Source: Polyodon spathula
Taxonomy: Eukaryota > Chordata > Actinopteri > Acipenseriformes > Polyodontidae
Reading direction: 5' to 3'
DNA: 64,000 bases
Assembly (NCBI RefSeq): GCF_017654505.1
Contig: NC_054534.1
Coordinates: 42,209,226 to 42,273,225, forward strand
In this document: in pieces, positions 46,994 through 58,190 of the stretch
How the letters are laid out: each line of letters begins with the position of its first letter
How positions within the stretch are numbered: the stretch's first letter is position 1
The notes under the pieces: model-generated
What the model was told of the DNA's origin: nothing
Database searches by the model: none
Seen by the model: the letters and a program-made list of their open reading frames with translations, nothing else
Translations under genes and position numbers: made by a program

Positions 46994-48735
46994 GAGAGGG
47001 TAGCATCACTGACAAGGCTAGTTACCGGCAGGAGAGCGAGACAGAGAGCTGCAGTCAAAGTACTGAAGCGCATATTTATTAAACAATACAAAAAACAAAA
47101 ACAAACAAACAAGGCACAGGTAAACAACTCAAACAAAATAATCCCAACTGTTCAAAAATAAAAATGTCTGTAGGCTGGGCATTGGCCTTCAAATACACAG
47201 AACACCAACTCACCCGAAACTCCTTTATACTAAGTTGCTGGGAATTGATTGATGATGCCAAGCTTAGATCTGGACCCTCTGGACGTGCGGCTGGCTTTCG
47301 ACATGCTAACCTCAGCAGCAGGTATAATGGCTGTGAGGTTGGCATGGCTGTGGCACCAACACTGAAGACGACAGCGGCTCCTCCCCGTTTTACTCTAGAG
47401 ATGGCAGGTTAAGAGTGTGTGTGTGATTGATGGATTATAGAGTTATATCTATATATATATATACTATATACATAGATATATTATTGGTGGAGAAATGAAC
47501 CCCTATAAATATATATAATATATATATATATATAATATATATAATATATAATATCTGGTGAGGAATAAACAGCAATATATATTATAATATATAAGATATA
47601 ATATATATATATATTAATATATATGCCGTTTATTCTCACAAATCCACCTGTCAGAACCACTTGGTCATTACAGTATTTTCATTGGGCCTACTGGAGCATG
47701 GCTCATTTTAGAAACAAACTTAATATGAGACCCGGAGACGGCAGTGGCTCCTCCCTCTTTAGCTCTTGGGCAGGCAGCTCCTCCCCTTCTAGCACTCAGG
47801 TAACCCCTCCTTCACTGGTGCTGGAGATGGTGCCTGCTCCTTTGCTTCCGTTGAGGTAGCCAATTCCGTTTTCTCCAGCATTCGGGCAGGCAGCTCCTCC
47901 TCTTCCTCTTGTAGGGGGCAGCATACCACCATGTGCCTGAACTCCCTGCACACAAGCCACCAACATTGGTCCTCCAGGCAGCAGAGCTGCTGTCCCTCAG
48001 AGCTTGGGATGCATAGGGGCTCTTCTCCAGCTCCTATGCAGACGGCTACTGTTGGGCAACCAGACGAAGCCACTCCTTCGGAGACCTAACCATGTCTTTA
48101 TGAAATGCCTTCATAAAGCAGGGGTCTTAAGAACATAAGAACATAAGAAAGTTTACAAACGAGAGGAGGCCATTCGGCCCATCTTGCTCGTTTGGTTGGT
48201 AGTAGCTTATTGATCCCAGAATCTCATCAAGCAGCTTCTTGAAGGATCCCAGGGTGTCAGCTTCAACAACATTACTGGGGAGTTGATTCCAGACCCTCAC
48301 AATTCTCTGTGTAAAAAAGTGCCTCCTATTTTCTTCTTATTTGTCTTCATATGAGCACTCCTCTCCCCGGTGTCCAAACTCTGCACAGGAGCCCTTTCTG
48401 CCTCAAGACGCCATTACTGGTCATGCCAGTCTTCCTTTTTCATTTTTTTAACTGCAGTCCTATCGCACTTCTGATCTGAGTGTGAGAGGGTAGCGTCACT
48501 GGCAAAGCTAGTTACTGGCAAGAAAGAAACAGAGAGCTGCAGTTAAAGCACTGAAGTGCGTGTTTATTAAACAATAACAAACAAAGAGAAAGAAACAAGG
48601 CATAGGTGCCACAATAAACAGTTCAAACTAAACAACCCCAACAGTTCAAAAAGATACCTATGGGCTGGGCATTGGCCTTCACTATAGCTCAAACACAGAG
48701 TACACCAACTCACCCTAAACTCCTTCAACAAACAA
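46994..48735 (-). mobile_element. Remnant LTR retroelement, two LTR-like repeats around a gag scrap
   Basis: GAGAGGGTAGC-type repeats at 46994-47230 and 48481-48735 are direct copies. Shared blocks include CAGAGAGCTGCAGT, TTTATTAAACAATA and GGCTGGGCATTGGCCTTC. Between them, minus-strand 48073-47789 reads CWWLVCREFRHMVVCCPLQ then EEEEELPARMLEKTE. This looks like a decayed retroelement zinc knuckle and acidic tail. TA-rich junk at 47440-47630 and a reversed CR1-like fragment interrupt the interior. No pol domain was found. Confidence 0.5.
48127..48333 (-). mobile_element. CR1-like LINE 3' fragment, reverse
   Basis: It starts with reversed tail octamers (GAACATAAGAACATAAG). It then carries the reverse complement of the end of ORF2, from the GSISY end back to the FFTQRIVRVWNQLPS region, closely matching 38820-39024. 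It is severely 5'-truncated. Confidence 0.9.
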
Positions 48736-49532
48736 AGGATGTAAAATGCAAGCTTACGAGTCCCGCAACCCAGGGAATTACACTATGAATATATCACTGT
48801 AATTATGTGTTTTAAGCAATTAAGATAATTTTTACAAAAATGTTATCAATCAGGACTGCGTGTATAAACCCAGGCCATAGAATACAACATTATACTAACT
48901 TTTTTTTTTTTTTTTTTATTAAACTTGTTATGGTAGACCTTTCTGTAATAGGGGATTTCATGAATTAAGCAGTTCATTTTGAAGTCATGCTCTTACTGTT
49001 CGTTAAGAAGCCTGTAGAATTTGTTACCCTAAACCTGTCATCCTCATTCTAATTCTGATTAATATCCCATCTCTAATTCAGTCTTCATTCACATCTCTGG
49101 AGCAAATGCAACTTATATTATGTGTTCAGAGTTCAAGAGTACGCTGTGATCAGTTCATGACTGCATATTTTATCCATGATCACGTTCATATTCAGAAAAC
49201 AAAACTTTTTTGTTTCCATTTCTCAAAAACTTACATTTTATAAGCTGTTAAATTTAGACCATATTTTCTAAAATGAAATAACACATTTAATAGTGAGTCA
49301 TAAAGCTATATAAATTTTTTTTTAAAAAAAACAACAAAAACTTAGGCACACTTAGCAGTGCTTGAATTAAACTTATGGGTTCTTTATTGTTGCTTTTCAA
49401 TCATTATCAGCTAAGAAATTGCATTTTGCTGTAGTTTACAGAGCATTTAATACCCATGAGACAGATTGGCTCTCATGAACTGGGGTCGATTCTTTAACGT
49501 ACCCCACTCGTAAATATGGGTATCTGTACTAA

Positions 49533-49565
<33 letters not shown>

Positions 49566-49836
49566 TCTGGTGGCAAAAGCTGTGTCAACATGGCCCAAAT
49601 AGCACCATGAATGAGAAAAAAACAGGCATTAATTGGGCCAGTTTACATCATACTTATTCTTAAAATAAATTTGTAAAAAAGTATTTCTGAAGCACAGCAC
49701 TGGTTTATAACAACCTCAAAAATGTCGTTCCACTAAGTTTAATTTTATAGTAATAAAGTGGTTAATGTTACGGTTGTCATTTTCACTGAATCTTTTGTGT
49801 TTTTATAGTGGGTAAAGGCAGGCTTTAATGCTAACC
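48736..49836. repeat. No gene; 30-bp poly-G
   Basis: A pure G run lies at 49534-49563. Poly-T is at 48900-48917. No coding sequence was recognised. Confidence 0.7.
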
Positions 49837-50932
49837 GAATTGCTCTGCTGCCATTTCACAGTTGCATAATGTAACTACTGCTGCATTAAACAAATATTGG
49901 TGCAACATCATTATAAAAAAAAAAAACTAGAGCAGCAGCTAGGGACCTTAGACTATTTAGTTCAGATCATTGAAAAAAAAAAAAAAAAGTAATGTAAAAA
50001 TCATGTATTGCATGGGCTTTTACCAAAAGACCAGGGTGGGATCAAGAATGTAGTTTCTCTTTATTTTACAGGTCTCCATCCCCAGAACATTATAAATACT
50101 TACATCTTGAGTAGGGTTGATTACATTTCATCTGCTTTCCACAAAGAATGACACTTTGTATCAAATATAAACTGTTAAATAAGCACCACAAAGGTCTTCT
50201 GAAGGTCGAAAGTAAAATATGTAGCAAAGTTACCCAGATAATCACGCAATATAAAAATCAAGGGGGTGGAGTCGTGCTTTCATAAAGTAGAAATATGTAG
50301 CAAAGTTTACCCAGATAATCACGAATAAAATACAAGTGGCGTTTGCTTTCATCTAGGCAAATGTGTTAACACCAGCTTAGAAGTTTTTGCCAAAATAATA
50401 CCAACACTAGACAAAAGTATGTTAGAAAAAGAAATCCATGGATTTTATAAATAACATTGCCTAATAATGCATTTCCATATAAATGCATATTTAAGCAGTA
50501 TAACATTTTAAAATGGTAATTAGCATCATGAATGAGAAAAAAGTCATGATTGAGAAACGAACAGGCAGTAGAAGAATAAAGAGATACGTTGGCTTCTTAT
50601 TCGCCAGCTTCTTATTTGCATCCCGCAAATGTGACACAAATTAAATACGTAACTGGGGTATTTTGGGGCTTAAATAAAGCACAGAATATCAGATAAATGA
50701 TGAGGTTCTTTATATTTGGATACAGAATTGCTCTGCTGCCATTTCACAGTTGCATAATGTAACTACTGCTGCATTAAACAAATATTGGTGCAACATCATT
50801 ATAAAAAAAAAAAACTAGAGCAGCAGCTAGGGACCTTAGACTATTTAGTTCAGAAAAATGAAAAAAAATATAAAAAAAAAAAATGCGTAATGTATTGCAT
50901 GGGCTTTACATTAAGAGCCAGGGGTAAGAATG
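49837..50932. repeat. Local direct duplication of ~210 bp
   Basis: 49837-50050 and 50725-50932 share nearly identical sequence, including GAATTGCTCTGCTGCCATTT, CAAATATTGGTGCAACATC and GCAGCTAGGGACCTTAGACT. They differ mainly in A-run lengths and their last ~60 bp. A smaller duplication of GTAGCAAAGTT(T)ACCCAGATAATCACG occurs between them (50221-50247 and 50297-50324). This may be a tandem duplication or two copies of an unknown repeat. Confidence 0.8.
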
Positions 50933-51351
50933 TGCTGTTTAAGATTACTTTTTTTGAAAATGTGGTTTCCATGTGCAGAGAACTGGTACACAAGTTTTTA
51001 AGCTGCTGTAATAAAGCAAAATTCCTCGAGCCTGGCTGGTTAATAATGTGTTTTTACTGCTTTGCCCACATTGTTTTTCAAATGTCATTAGTAGTGAATA
51101 CTGTTTCAACTAAAATATCTTACAAACAGAGAACTATATATATTATATTCATACGATATTTATGCTCTTTAATTATATAAGCATATGTAAACACCCCCCA
51201 CTCCCTAATACCCGTACTGACACGGAATCACTTCGATTCAGGACATTACCGTTTTAAGGCGTTTTTTTTTCTTTTAGGAAATTACAGTAACTTATACAAG
51301 TTGTTATGTAGAATATCCATATAGTTCCATATAAGACATATATATATATAG

Positions 51352-51383
<32 letters not shown>

Positions 51384-52582
51384 ATTAACCCAATATTCGG
51401 CAAGTACAGCATTAGCGTGGGTCAGTGATGCTGCCTCTCTAAATAGCTGCCTCTACTACCCTGGCTTAGAAACCCTGCCTGCCCAGACGTCTGACCGCTG
51501 CTGAGGAAGCATTCAACACCACGCTTGGGCAAATACGGTAGTGGCCGCTTGAAAGGGAGGTGGCGGATACTGGTGAAATGGACTGAAGTGCCGCATTCGC
51601 TCATTTCCAAAATTGGCACTGTCTGCTGTGAGACTGACGGGGAAGGTTACCAGTGTTGCTAAGTCTTACGAGAAAAAAAAAAAAAAAAAAAAAAAACGAC
51701 ACTGCCTTTTAAAACAAGCGAACTCGTTCATGTTAGAGTATAGGTGTTTATGAAAGTTCCGACCAGCGACTCTCAAAAACCCAATTCTGCTTATTATAAG
51801 CGGACTTGGCAACCGTGAAGGTTACCTCAGCCGCTAGTTTCAATTGGACAGGAGCGATCTGAGGAGTCTCGTGCCGTCAGAGATTCTCTCCTTTCTTTTA
51901 AGTTGTGTTGGATTTACTGATGTGTTAAATATTAAAGATGCAAACAAATAAATCACAGTCAATACGTTCATTTGCAATTTTATTTGGTCAGTTCTGAGAG
52001 AGCATCAACAACCTGTTGGATGTTGTTGCACTGTTTTGTGCGATCGAGCTGGCTCATGACATCCACAAAAGGACGGGAATTAATTCAGTTATACATTTAA
52101 ACAGCAAGGGTATTATCAATCAGCTGCATTAATACTACATCACGGACATAACACAGTTCATGGTAAGTGGTTTTACACAGAACTGTAAACACACAAGAGA
52201 TACACAACATGACAGACCAGGCACAGCAAAACATAATAATAACAAAAAATCCGCCCGCATTATCATTAAGGTGAACTACACCACTGCTAACCATAAAATC
52301 GTCCATTAGCCACTACTTTCTGTTTCGTCATTTACACAAGTAAATGTGATTTACACTATCCCTCTCTCTGGCCATTTATTTAGGCCACAAACCTGATTTA
52401 CCAGAATAATTCTCCAAAAAGTGCACACGGGTCACCTTTTCACATGTAAATTGACCCGCATGGAAACCCCATGAATATCACCAAGAAAAAAAAAAACACA
52501 TCAAAAGATACATATCAAAGAATGAGAATGTTTTTATTGGACAGCATGGTTAAAAGGAGCAACAACACATTGTTAACATATA
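50933..52582. other. No gene seen; GC-richer block at 51420-51680
   Basis: The block at 51420-51650 is richer in GC than its surroundings and has a 65-codon minus-strand frame without recognised motifs. It could be an unknown promoter, a UTR or a repeat. TA repeats lie at 51335-51385 and poly-A at 51675-51696. Confidence 0.3.
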
Positions 52583-52603
52583 CAGTGGCTCTCAAAAGTA
52601 TTC

Positions 52604-52638
<35 letters not shown>

Positions 52639-52905
52639 TACAAATTGTTCTAAATTAATTACAAATACAAAACAGAAAATAATTGATTTCATAAGTATTC
52701 ACCCCCTTGAGTCAATATTTGGTAGAGGCACCTTTGGTAGCAATTACAGCCATGAGTCTATTTGGATAAGTCTCTACCATCTTTGCACATCTGGACACTG
52801 CATTTTTTTCCCATTCTTCTTTGCAAAATTGCTCAAGCTCTGTCAAGTTGGATGGGGACCTTTGGTGAACAGCGATTTTCAACTCTTTGTATGTATATGT
52901 CTTGT
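52583..52905 (-). mobile_element. Tc1/mariner 3' fragment with 34-bp poly-C
   Basis: The terminal CAGTGGCTCTCAAAAGTATTCA follows TA at 52581-52582. The CCCCC normally in this end has expanded to a pure C run at 52605-52638. Inward, the minus strand encodes the Tc1 transposase C-terminus: [31 protein letters not shown] and KGAS. The copy stops near 52905, so the catalytic core is absent. Confidence 0.85.
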
Positions 52906-54530
52906 CCATTAAAACCTGTTTAAACTGACATAAAAGGCTACTACATTACGTTAAATCACTTATGTTGTCTAGTGAGATTCCACCTTAAGAACACTTCATA
53001 TTAGGCTTGTAATGATAATGATAATAATCAAATTATCTATGGATTGGGACCCAATATAACAAATCTATAATATTTTAATGAAATCGAATATTGCATGAAA
53101 TTAAAAATGTGTCTTGTATATATTAACTTACTGTCAAGAATGTAATCTGTGTTGTTGCTTCCAAAAGTCACTGAGAATATGCATCTGTGAACAAATATAG
53201 GATGATGATGCAGAGATCAAGAGTAACCTGCTTTGTTAATGTATTTTTTACATATTATTTTGTTTTAAACCAGTCCCAACTGTAGCTGTCTGTCTGGAGC
53301 AAAACTAATAATATTTAACATTACTATGTTGTCACATGCTGCTGTTTCAGAATGTATTTATTTATTTATCTTACCTTTTTGTTTTGAATTAATGCACTAT
53401 CTGCAACCTTTTTCATTTTTATTTGCTGTCTGAGTATAAACGCCGCTGGATCATAGCTTGACGTATGTGATCCAATAAAACACTGCAGGTTGTACAAAAT
53501 AGTTTTCTACCTGTAGAAAGCAAAAAATGTAGAAAATATTGTATACGATCCACTGCAGTAATTATTGTAGATTTTTTTAATTAATTATGGACTCTCACTT
53601 AACAATACCAATTGAGATCTCCTAGGATACTAAACCCACCACGGATACCCATATCTACCAATCAGTGAAGACAATGCAGAGTGGTTATTGGCTGCTGTTC
53701 AGTGTCAATCAATAAATCCTGTCTAGTTTTCTTTTTGAAATTGATACAAGCTTATAATCACTTCAGAAACCTGGACCAATACACATAAACATCAGAAACC
53801 TGCACCAATACACATAACTTTTAAGTGCAGGGTAAAAGTACACAAAATAAACAGTTTTCACGGTGAAGAATGAATTTCACAGTCCATGTCACGTTTTTCA
53901 AGGCCGCAAAATAGGTAGGACTTGATATAAGCGAATCCACATGGACGAAAAGTTGAGATGTGTTAAATCAATTAATAACAAATCCACATAACGTATGAAA
54001 GAGAAATTATACATATTCAAGTATGGAGGTGCAAAATAAAATGATCAATCAGAGATTGTGTCGCTGTGGAAAGTTCAGCTGCAGGAAAGGGTAGGCTACC
54101 TCTAATGTACTGTTTGGAAAAATGATGTTATAGTTATATTCACTAAAGGTAATGCAAATCTAAGTGTAAGTGGCTATGCAAAGTTATGTACAGTTTTGAT
54201 TAAAATATGACAGCAAAAAGTGAAATTGATATCTGCAGCCATGGCACTGGCAGAGACTATGCATTAGCTAGAAGCTGGGCTATGTAATTCAAAAATTGTA
54301 ATCCCAACAGCAAAAAAAAAAAAAAAAATACTAATAATTGAGCATTATTTCCATGTGAATAGCCATAGCATTAACATAACATGGGATTTTTTTTTTTAAA
54401 GAATATTAACTCTAACGATTAATAATCGTCGTTAGAATTTGCATGGTAATCGATGTCAACGTCAGGGTTCAAATTACAACACTACTTCTTATCTTACAAT
54501 TATGCATCATAGATTTAAAAAACTATGCAG
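52906..54530. other. No gene seen
   Basis: AT-rich sequence with a 26-bp tandem duplication near 53767-53818 (CAGAAACCTG-ACCAATACACATAA) and poly-A at 54311-54328. Nothing coding was recognised. Confidence 0.4.
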
Positions 54531-54790
54531 TGTGGCAGGGCAGGGGCCCTGCAAGTGTAAATATGTGTGTTTTGTGGCAGGGAAAGGGTTAAAGCCTCCC
54601 TGCCAGCTTAAAATTATTTAATTTGTATTCATTGTTTAATTGTTAATTGGTAATTGTTTAATTGTTTTGGCAGTCAGCATCATTATTATTAAATTAGAGC
54701 CAGTTGCCTATATCTGTTTTTCTGGGGCATATAAACCCCAGAGTTAGTTCATTCCTAACTCACTCCTCAAAAAGCAAGGAAATTATTTGC
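54531..54790 (+). mobile_element. LTR-like fragment
   Basis: It starts TGTGGCAGGGCAGGGGCCCT and includes a TATA-like GCATATAAACCCC near 54728, as in LTR promoters of fish Gypsy elements. No end, target duplication or internal sequence could be fixed. Confidence 0.35.
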
Positions 54791-55057
54791 AAAAAACTAC
54801 GTTATTGCAGCTGTTAGGGTTGAACTCATTGCCACAAAAGCAAAGAAATGTGGCGTTAGGGTTTCTAACCCTAACTCGCTATTCCCACCCCCACACAAGC
54901 AGTCAAAGGAGCCAGACAACACAAGCAACCACAAACTGCTGTCATCAGGTAACACATAGAACATGCAACTCTTTCCAGATGACACAAGAGACGTCCATCA
55001 TGGTCTAGCAGTGCTGTAGCAATGGATTTACATGTACACTTTTGTACCTTATCCATG

Positions 55058-55500
55058 ACCCTAGAAATGAGGGTTACTCGCATGTAACCATATTTCTAAG
55101 AGTGGTATATGATGCACATTAAACAACTCATGCCCTCCCCTGGCATATGGCACACCGACTCTTGCTTCCAGAATGTAAGATCTGATGTTACAGGCCTGTA
55201 CCAAGGAGGATACCACCCGGTTGGGTAGGAGGGGCAAGCTTAAAGACCTTCTGCTCAGAATTAAAGGGAAAAAGAATATTATCTGCATGTCATTCAAGCC
55301 TTACCGAAGCAACTGATCTACCAGTGCTACGCTTTCAAATTGAAGAGATTTTTCATTTGGTGTCAGGGCACACAGCTAGACCCCCTGTCCTGCCCGGTGC
55401 AGAGAATCCTGGATTACCTCCGACCCCTCCTAGTCGGGCCGACGTTGACGACCCTCAAAGTGCACTTGGCAGCCATCTCTTCAAACAAGGAATGAGCTGC
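55058..55500 (+). pseudogene. DIRS fragment: terminal palindrome and recombinase head
   Basis: GGTTAC-TCGCAT-GTAACC at 55072-55089 is a DIRS-like inverted terminal motif. At about 55365-55490 a frame reads DPLSCPVQRILDYLRPLLVG then TLTTLKVHLAAISS. This matches the tyrosine recombinase head seen intact in the other DIRS copy (LKLYLAAISMF). The rest of the recombinase is missing and Penelope-like sequence begins right after. Confidence 0.55.
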
Positions 55501-55509
55501 CTATAGTTA

Positions 55510-56594
55510 TATTTTTGTAAAATTGAAGAATTGATCCCTTCTCAACAAAGGACTCTCGTTTGTTCTGATGGCTTCTACTAATCCCTTTCACCTAAACGTA
55601 GAACTGTTAAAGTTTTTTTGTACTTTGGAACTAAAGAATTTCTTTGAAAAACACTGACCTAGTGTATCTACTTCTAGACCCTATACACCATTTAGAATTA
55701 AAAGCAAATTTTGTCCACCTACTAACAGTGATTGCTACATTTTGTAAACTTGTTGAGAAAGATGTTGTTTTACTTCACAAGCAGAATTACAATGTATCTA
55801 ACAATTGCAGTAAAGATGAACGTGTTGCTCTTCAAAGTATTAAGCAGGATGATAATCTTGTAAAACCAGCAGATAAGGGTGGGGGACACGTCTTAATCCC
55901 TAGACAACTGTATGAAACTATTGAAATGACAACTCTGATACTGATGTTTAAAGGAAACTTATTGGTGATCCCACTATGAGCTTTAAATCTGAGACTGATA
56001 CTTTTTTACAATCTGCATTTCAATCAGGCTTTATATCTGATGACTTACTTAATTATTTGAAGAGCAATTACCCTATACAACCTGTATTATATTTGCTACC
56101 TAAAATGCACAAAACACTGGTCAATCCACCTGGACATCCAATAGTCCCCTTGTATAGGCTCACTTACTGAATCTTATCTAACTATGTTGACCATTTTCTT
56201 AGACCACTTGTATTAGTTATCCTTGTATATTAGGGGCACATGCGATTGTATTGACCAACTTTCAAATATAACATTGGACATTCAGAATATAATTTTAGCC
56301 ACACTTGATATTGTTAGTTTATACACTAATATTCCACATGCAGATGGTTTACAGGCATTAAGATTTTATCTAGATCAGAGAGCTAATGCACTATAGATTT
56401 CCTATTGGATATGACACAGATTGTTCTTACTAAAAATGTCTTTTTATATTAGCAAAATTTTTTCCTACAGATACAGGGCACAGCTATGGGTGTTTCATTT
56501 GCCCCAGATTATGGCAACCTTTTCATGGGGTTTCTAGAACAGCATTACATTTACACAGAAAACCCTCTCTTAATTACTTTACATTGTGGAAGCA
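55510..56594 (+). pseudogene. Penelope-like element RT, 5' part
   Basis: In shifting plus-strand frames the parts follow the Penelope order. The N-terminal LLNKGLSFVLMASTNPF and LKFFCTLELKNFF come first, then PFRIKSKFCPPTN, TFCKLVEKDV and the hallmark VKPADKGGGHVL (~55862). LYLLPKMHKTLVNPPGHPIV (~56090), the RT motif with the first catalytic Asp TLDIVSLYTNIPHADG (~56302) and QIQGTAMGVSFAPDYGNLFM (~56468) follow. Penelope elements encode an RT related to telomerase plus a GIY-YIG nuclease. Stops and shifts throughout show that it was already decaying. At 56594/56595 it is cut by the Gypsy element, and it resumes at 62367. Confidence 0.88.
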
Positions 56595-57314
56595 TGTGAC
56601 GGAGAGCGAATGAATCCGAATCAAAAATCTCCCTCTCGACCAGTGAGGGCACTGTACAACAGGAGCTGCGGGCTTCCTACTGAATGGTCGGGCAGTTCAT
56701 CTCAGGGACAGTCGGGAGCCGGCCATTCAGGAAGAGGGCGGCGTTACGGTACCTGGAGTCATCGCCCTAGTACGGTGAGCGAAGTTTCAGTCATGAATTG
56801 GAGGAGACGTGATTGAACTAGCTATCGGAGGGGGCGGGGCTTAGGGTACTTTAGGGGGACGTGACGCCGTAATCGGCTCCTTTGTTGTGGTTAATGGGAG
56901 GAGGCAAGGACGGAATCTTGAATGAAGTGTGGGTTCATTGAGGAGTATTGTGTTTGTTTTGCCAGACGGTTGATACGAAGCTGGAGCTGCAGCAAGAAGC
57001 CCGGACTTGAACGCACACGAGCACCAGCACTCAGAGCACCCAGTTTGGAGACGTGTTTTTGTGTTTATTATTTCGGGACTGCAACCCCTTTGTTTTGTAG
57101 CTGGTAATACCCATTGCTGAGTAGAACCAGCTTTATTATTTTGGGTCCAGTTTTCACTGGCAATACCCATTGCTGGGTAGAGCCAGCTTTATTATTTGAA
57201 ACCCGGTTTAAAAAGGGCATTAAAAGAAACCTGACCGGTAGACTTCGTGTTTGTCCTTTGTTGGAGCACCTCAACTCATCTATATACCGGAGCACTACAA
57301 ACCACTTTGCCACA
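56595..57314 (+). repeat. Gypsy 5' LTR, 720 bp
   Basis: It starts TGTGACGGAG and ends TTTGCCACA. Compared with the 3' LTR it carries an extra ~57-bp tandem duplication near 57110-57190, the 'TACCCATTGCTG(A/G)GTAGA' block occurring twice. It lacks the 19-bp insertion that the 3' LTR has near 62125. Confidence 0.92.
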
Positions 57315-57336
57315 ATTGGTGTCAGAAACGGGAGCC

Positions 57337-58190
57337 ATGGACATGGCTGCGCTAACCACGCTGCTACAGGCACTGGAGCACAGACGGGAGACGGAGGATA
57401 GACAGAGGGAGGAGAGATTCACGGTGCTGATCGAGAGGGTCGGTCTTGGAAACGCACCCCGAACTCCAGCAGTACCCGTGATGGCACCTCTTAATACACG
57501 GGCGCAAAAGATGACTGCGGAGGATGACCCGGAGGCGTACTTGGTTGCCTTCGAGCGGTTGGCCACCACTGCGTCATGGCCGAAGGAATACTGGGCCAGC
57601 CAGCTGGGTCCCTGTCTGATCGGGGAGGCTCAGGCAGCATATCAGGCCATGACCAATGAGGAGGCTAGCCAGTACGACCTGGTCAAACAGGCCATCCTCC
57701 GACGCCTCAATATCACAGGGGAGAGACACATCGGCTGCGGTTCCGGGAGTATCGGAGGCCACGGGAGACCCGCCCCAGGGTGGTCGCGCAAAAACTTTGT
57801 GACCACATGGTGCACTGGCTCAACCCGGCAGAAAAAACGGGTCAGCAAATGGGGGAAGCCATCGTCCTGGAGCAGTTCTGCCATGTGGTCGGCGCCGAGA
57901 CCCAGGGATGGATACGGCGCCACAATCCGACCACCTTGGAGGCCGCCGTCAGACTTGCGGAGGATTATGAGGACTCCCTGGTCTCCGTAAAGACCGGACT
58001 ACTGACCCCTCTCAGCGCGCCCATCACCCGCGGATCAGTGCCCTCGTCTCTCCAGTTGGGAACCAGACCTCCCAGATCACCAGCCTCCGGCCCACCTCCC
58101 TATGGGCCGATTTACCCACCTCCCTACCAGCAGGAGACAGCGGTTAACCCCAGTGCCTTCTGCCCCGATTGTCTGTTTCAGGTGTCATGA
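57337..58190 (+). pseudogene. Gypsy gag, frame-broken
   Basis: The start is ATG 57337, 22 bases after the LTR (MDMAALTTLLQALEHRRET). A capsid-like helical region follows, with EDDPEAYLVAFERLATT and KEYWASQLGPCLIGEAQAAY, the usual core of Gypsy gag. Around 57725 the reading moves to another frame, which contains VAQKLCDHMVHWLNP and CHVVGAETQGWIRRH (57780-58190). Around 58165-58185 it moves back to the first frame just at the zinc knuckle CFRCHEPGHIARLC. The two changes compensate each other. They may be two mutations, or the second could be a frameshift site; this cannot be decided here. Gag would package the element RNA into particles. Confidence 0.85.
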
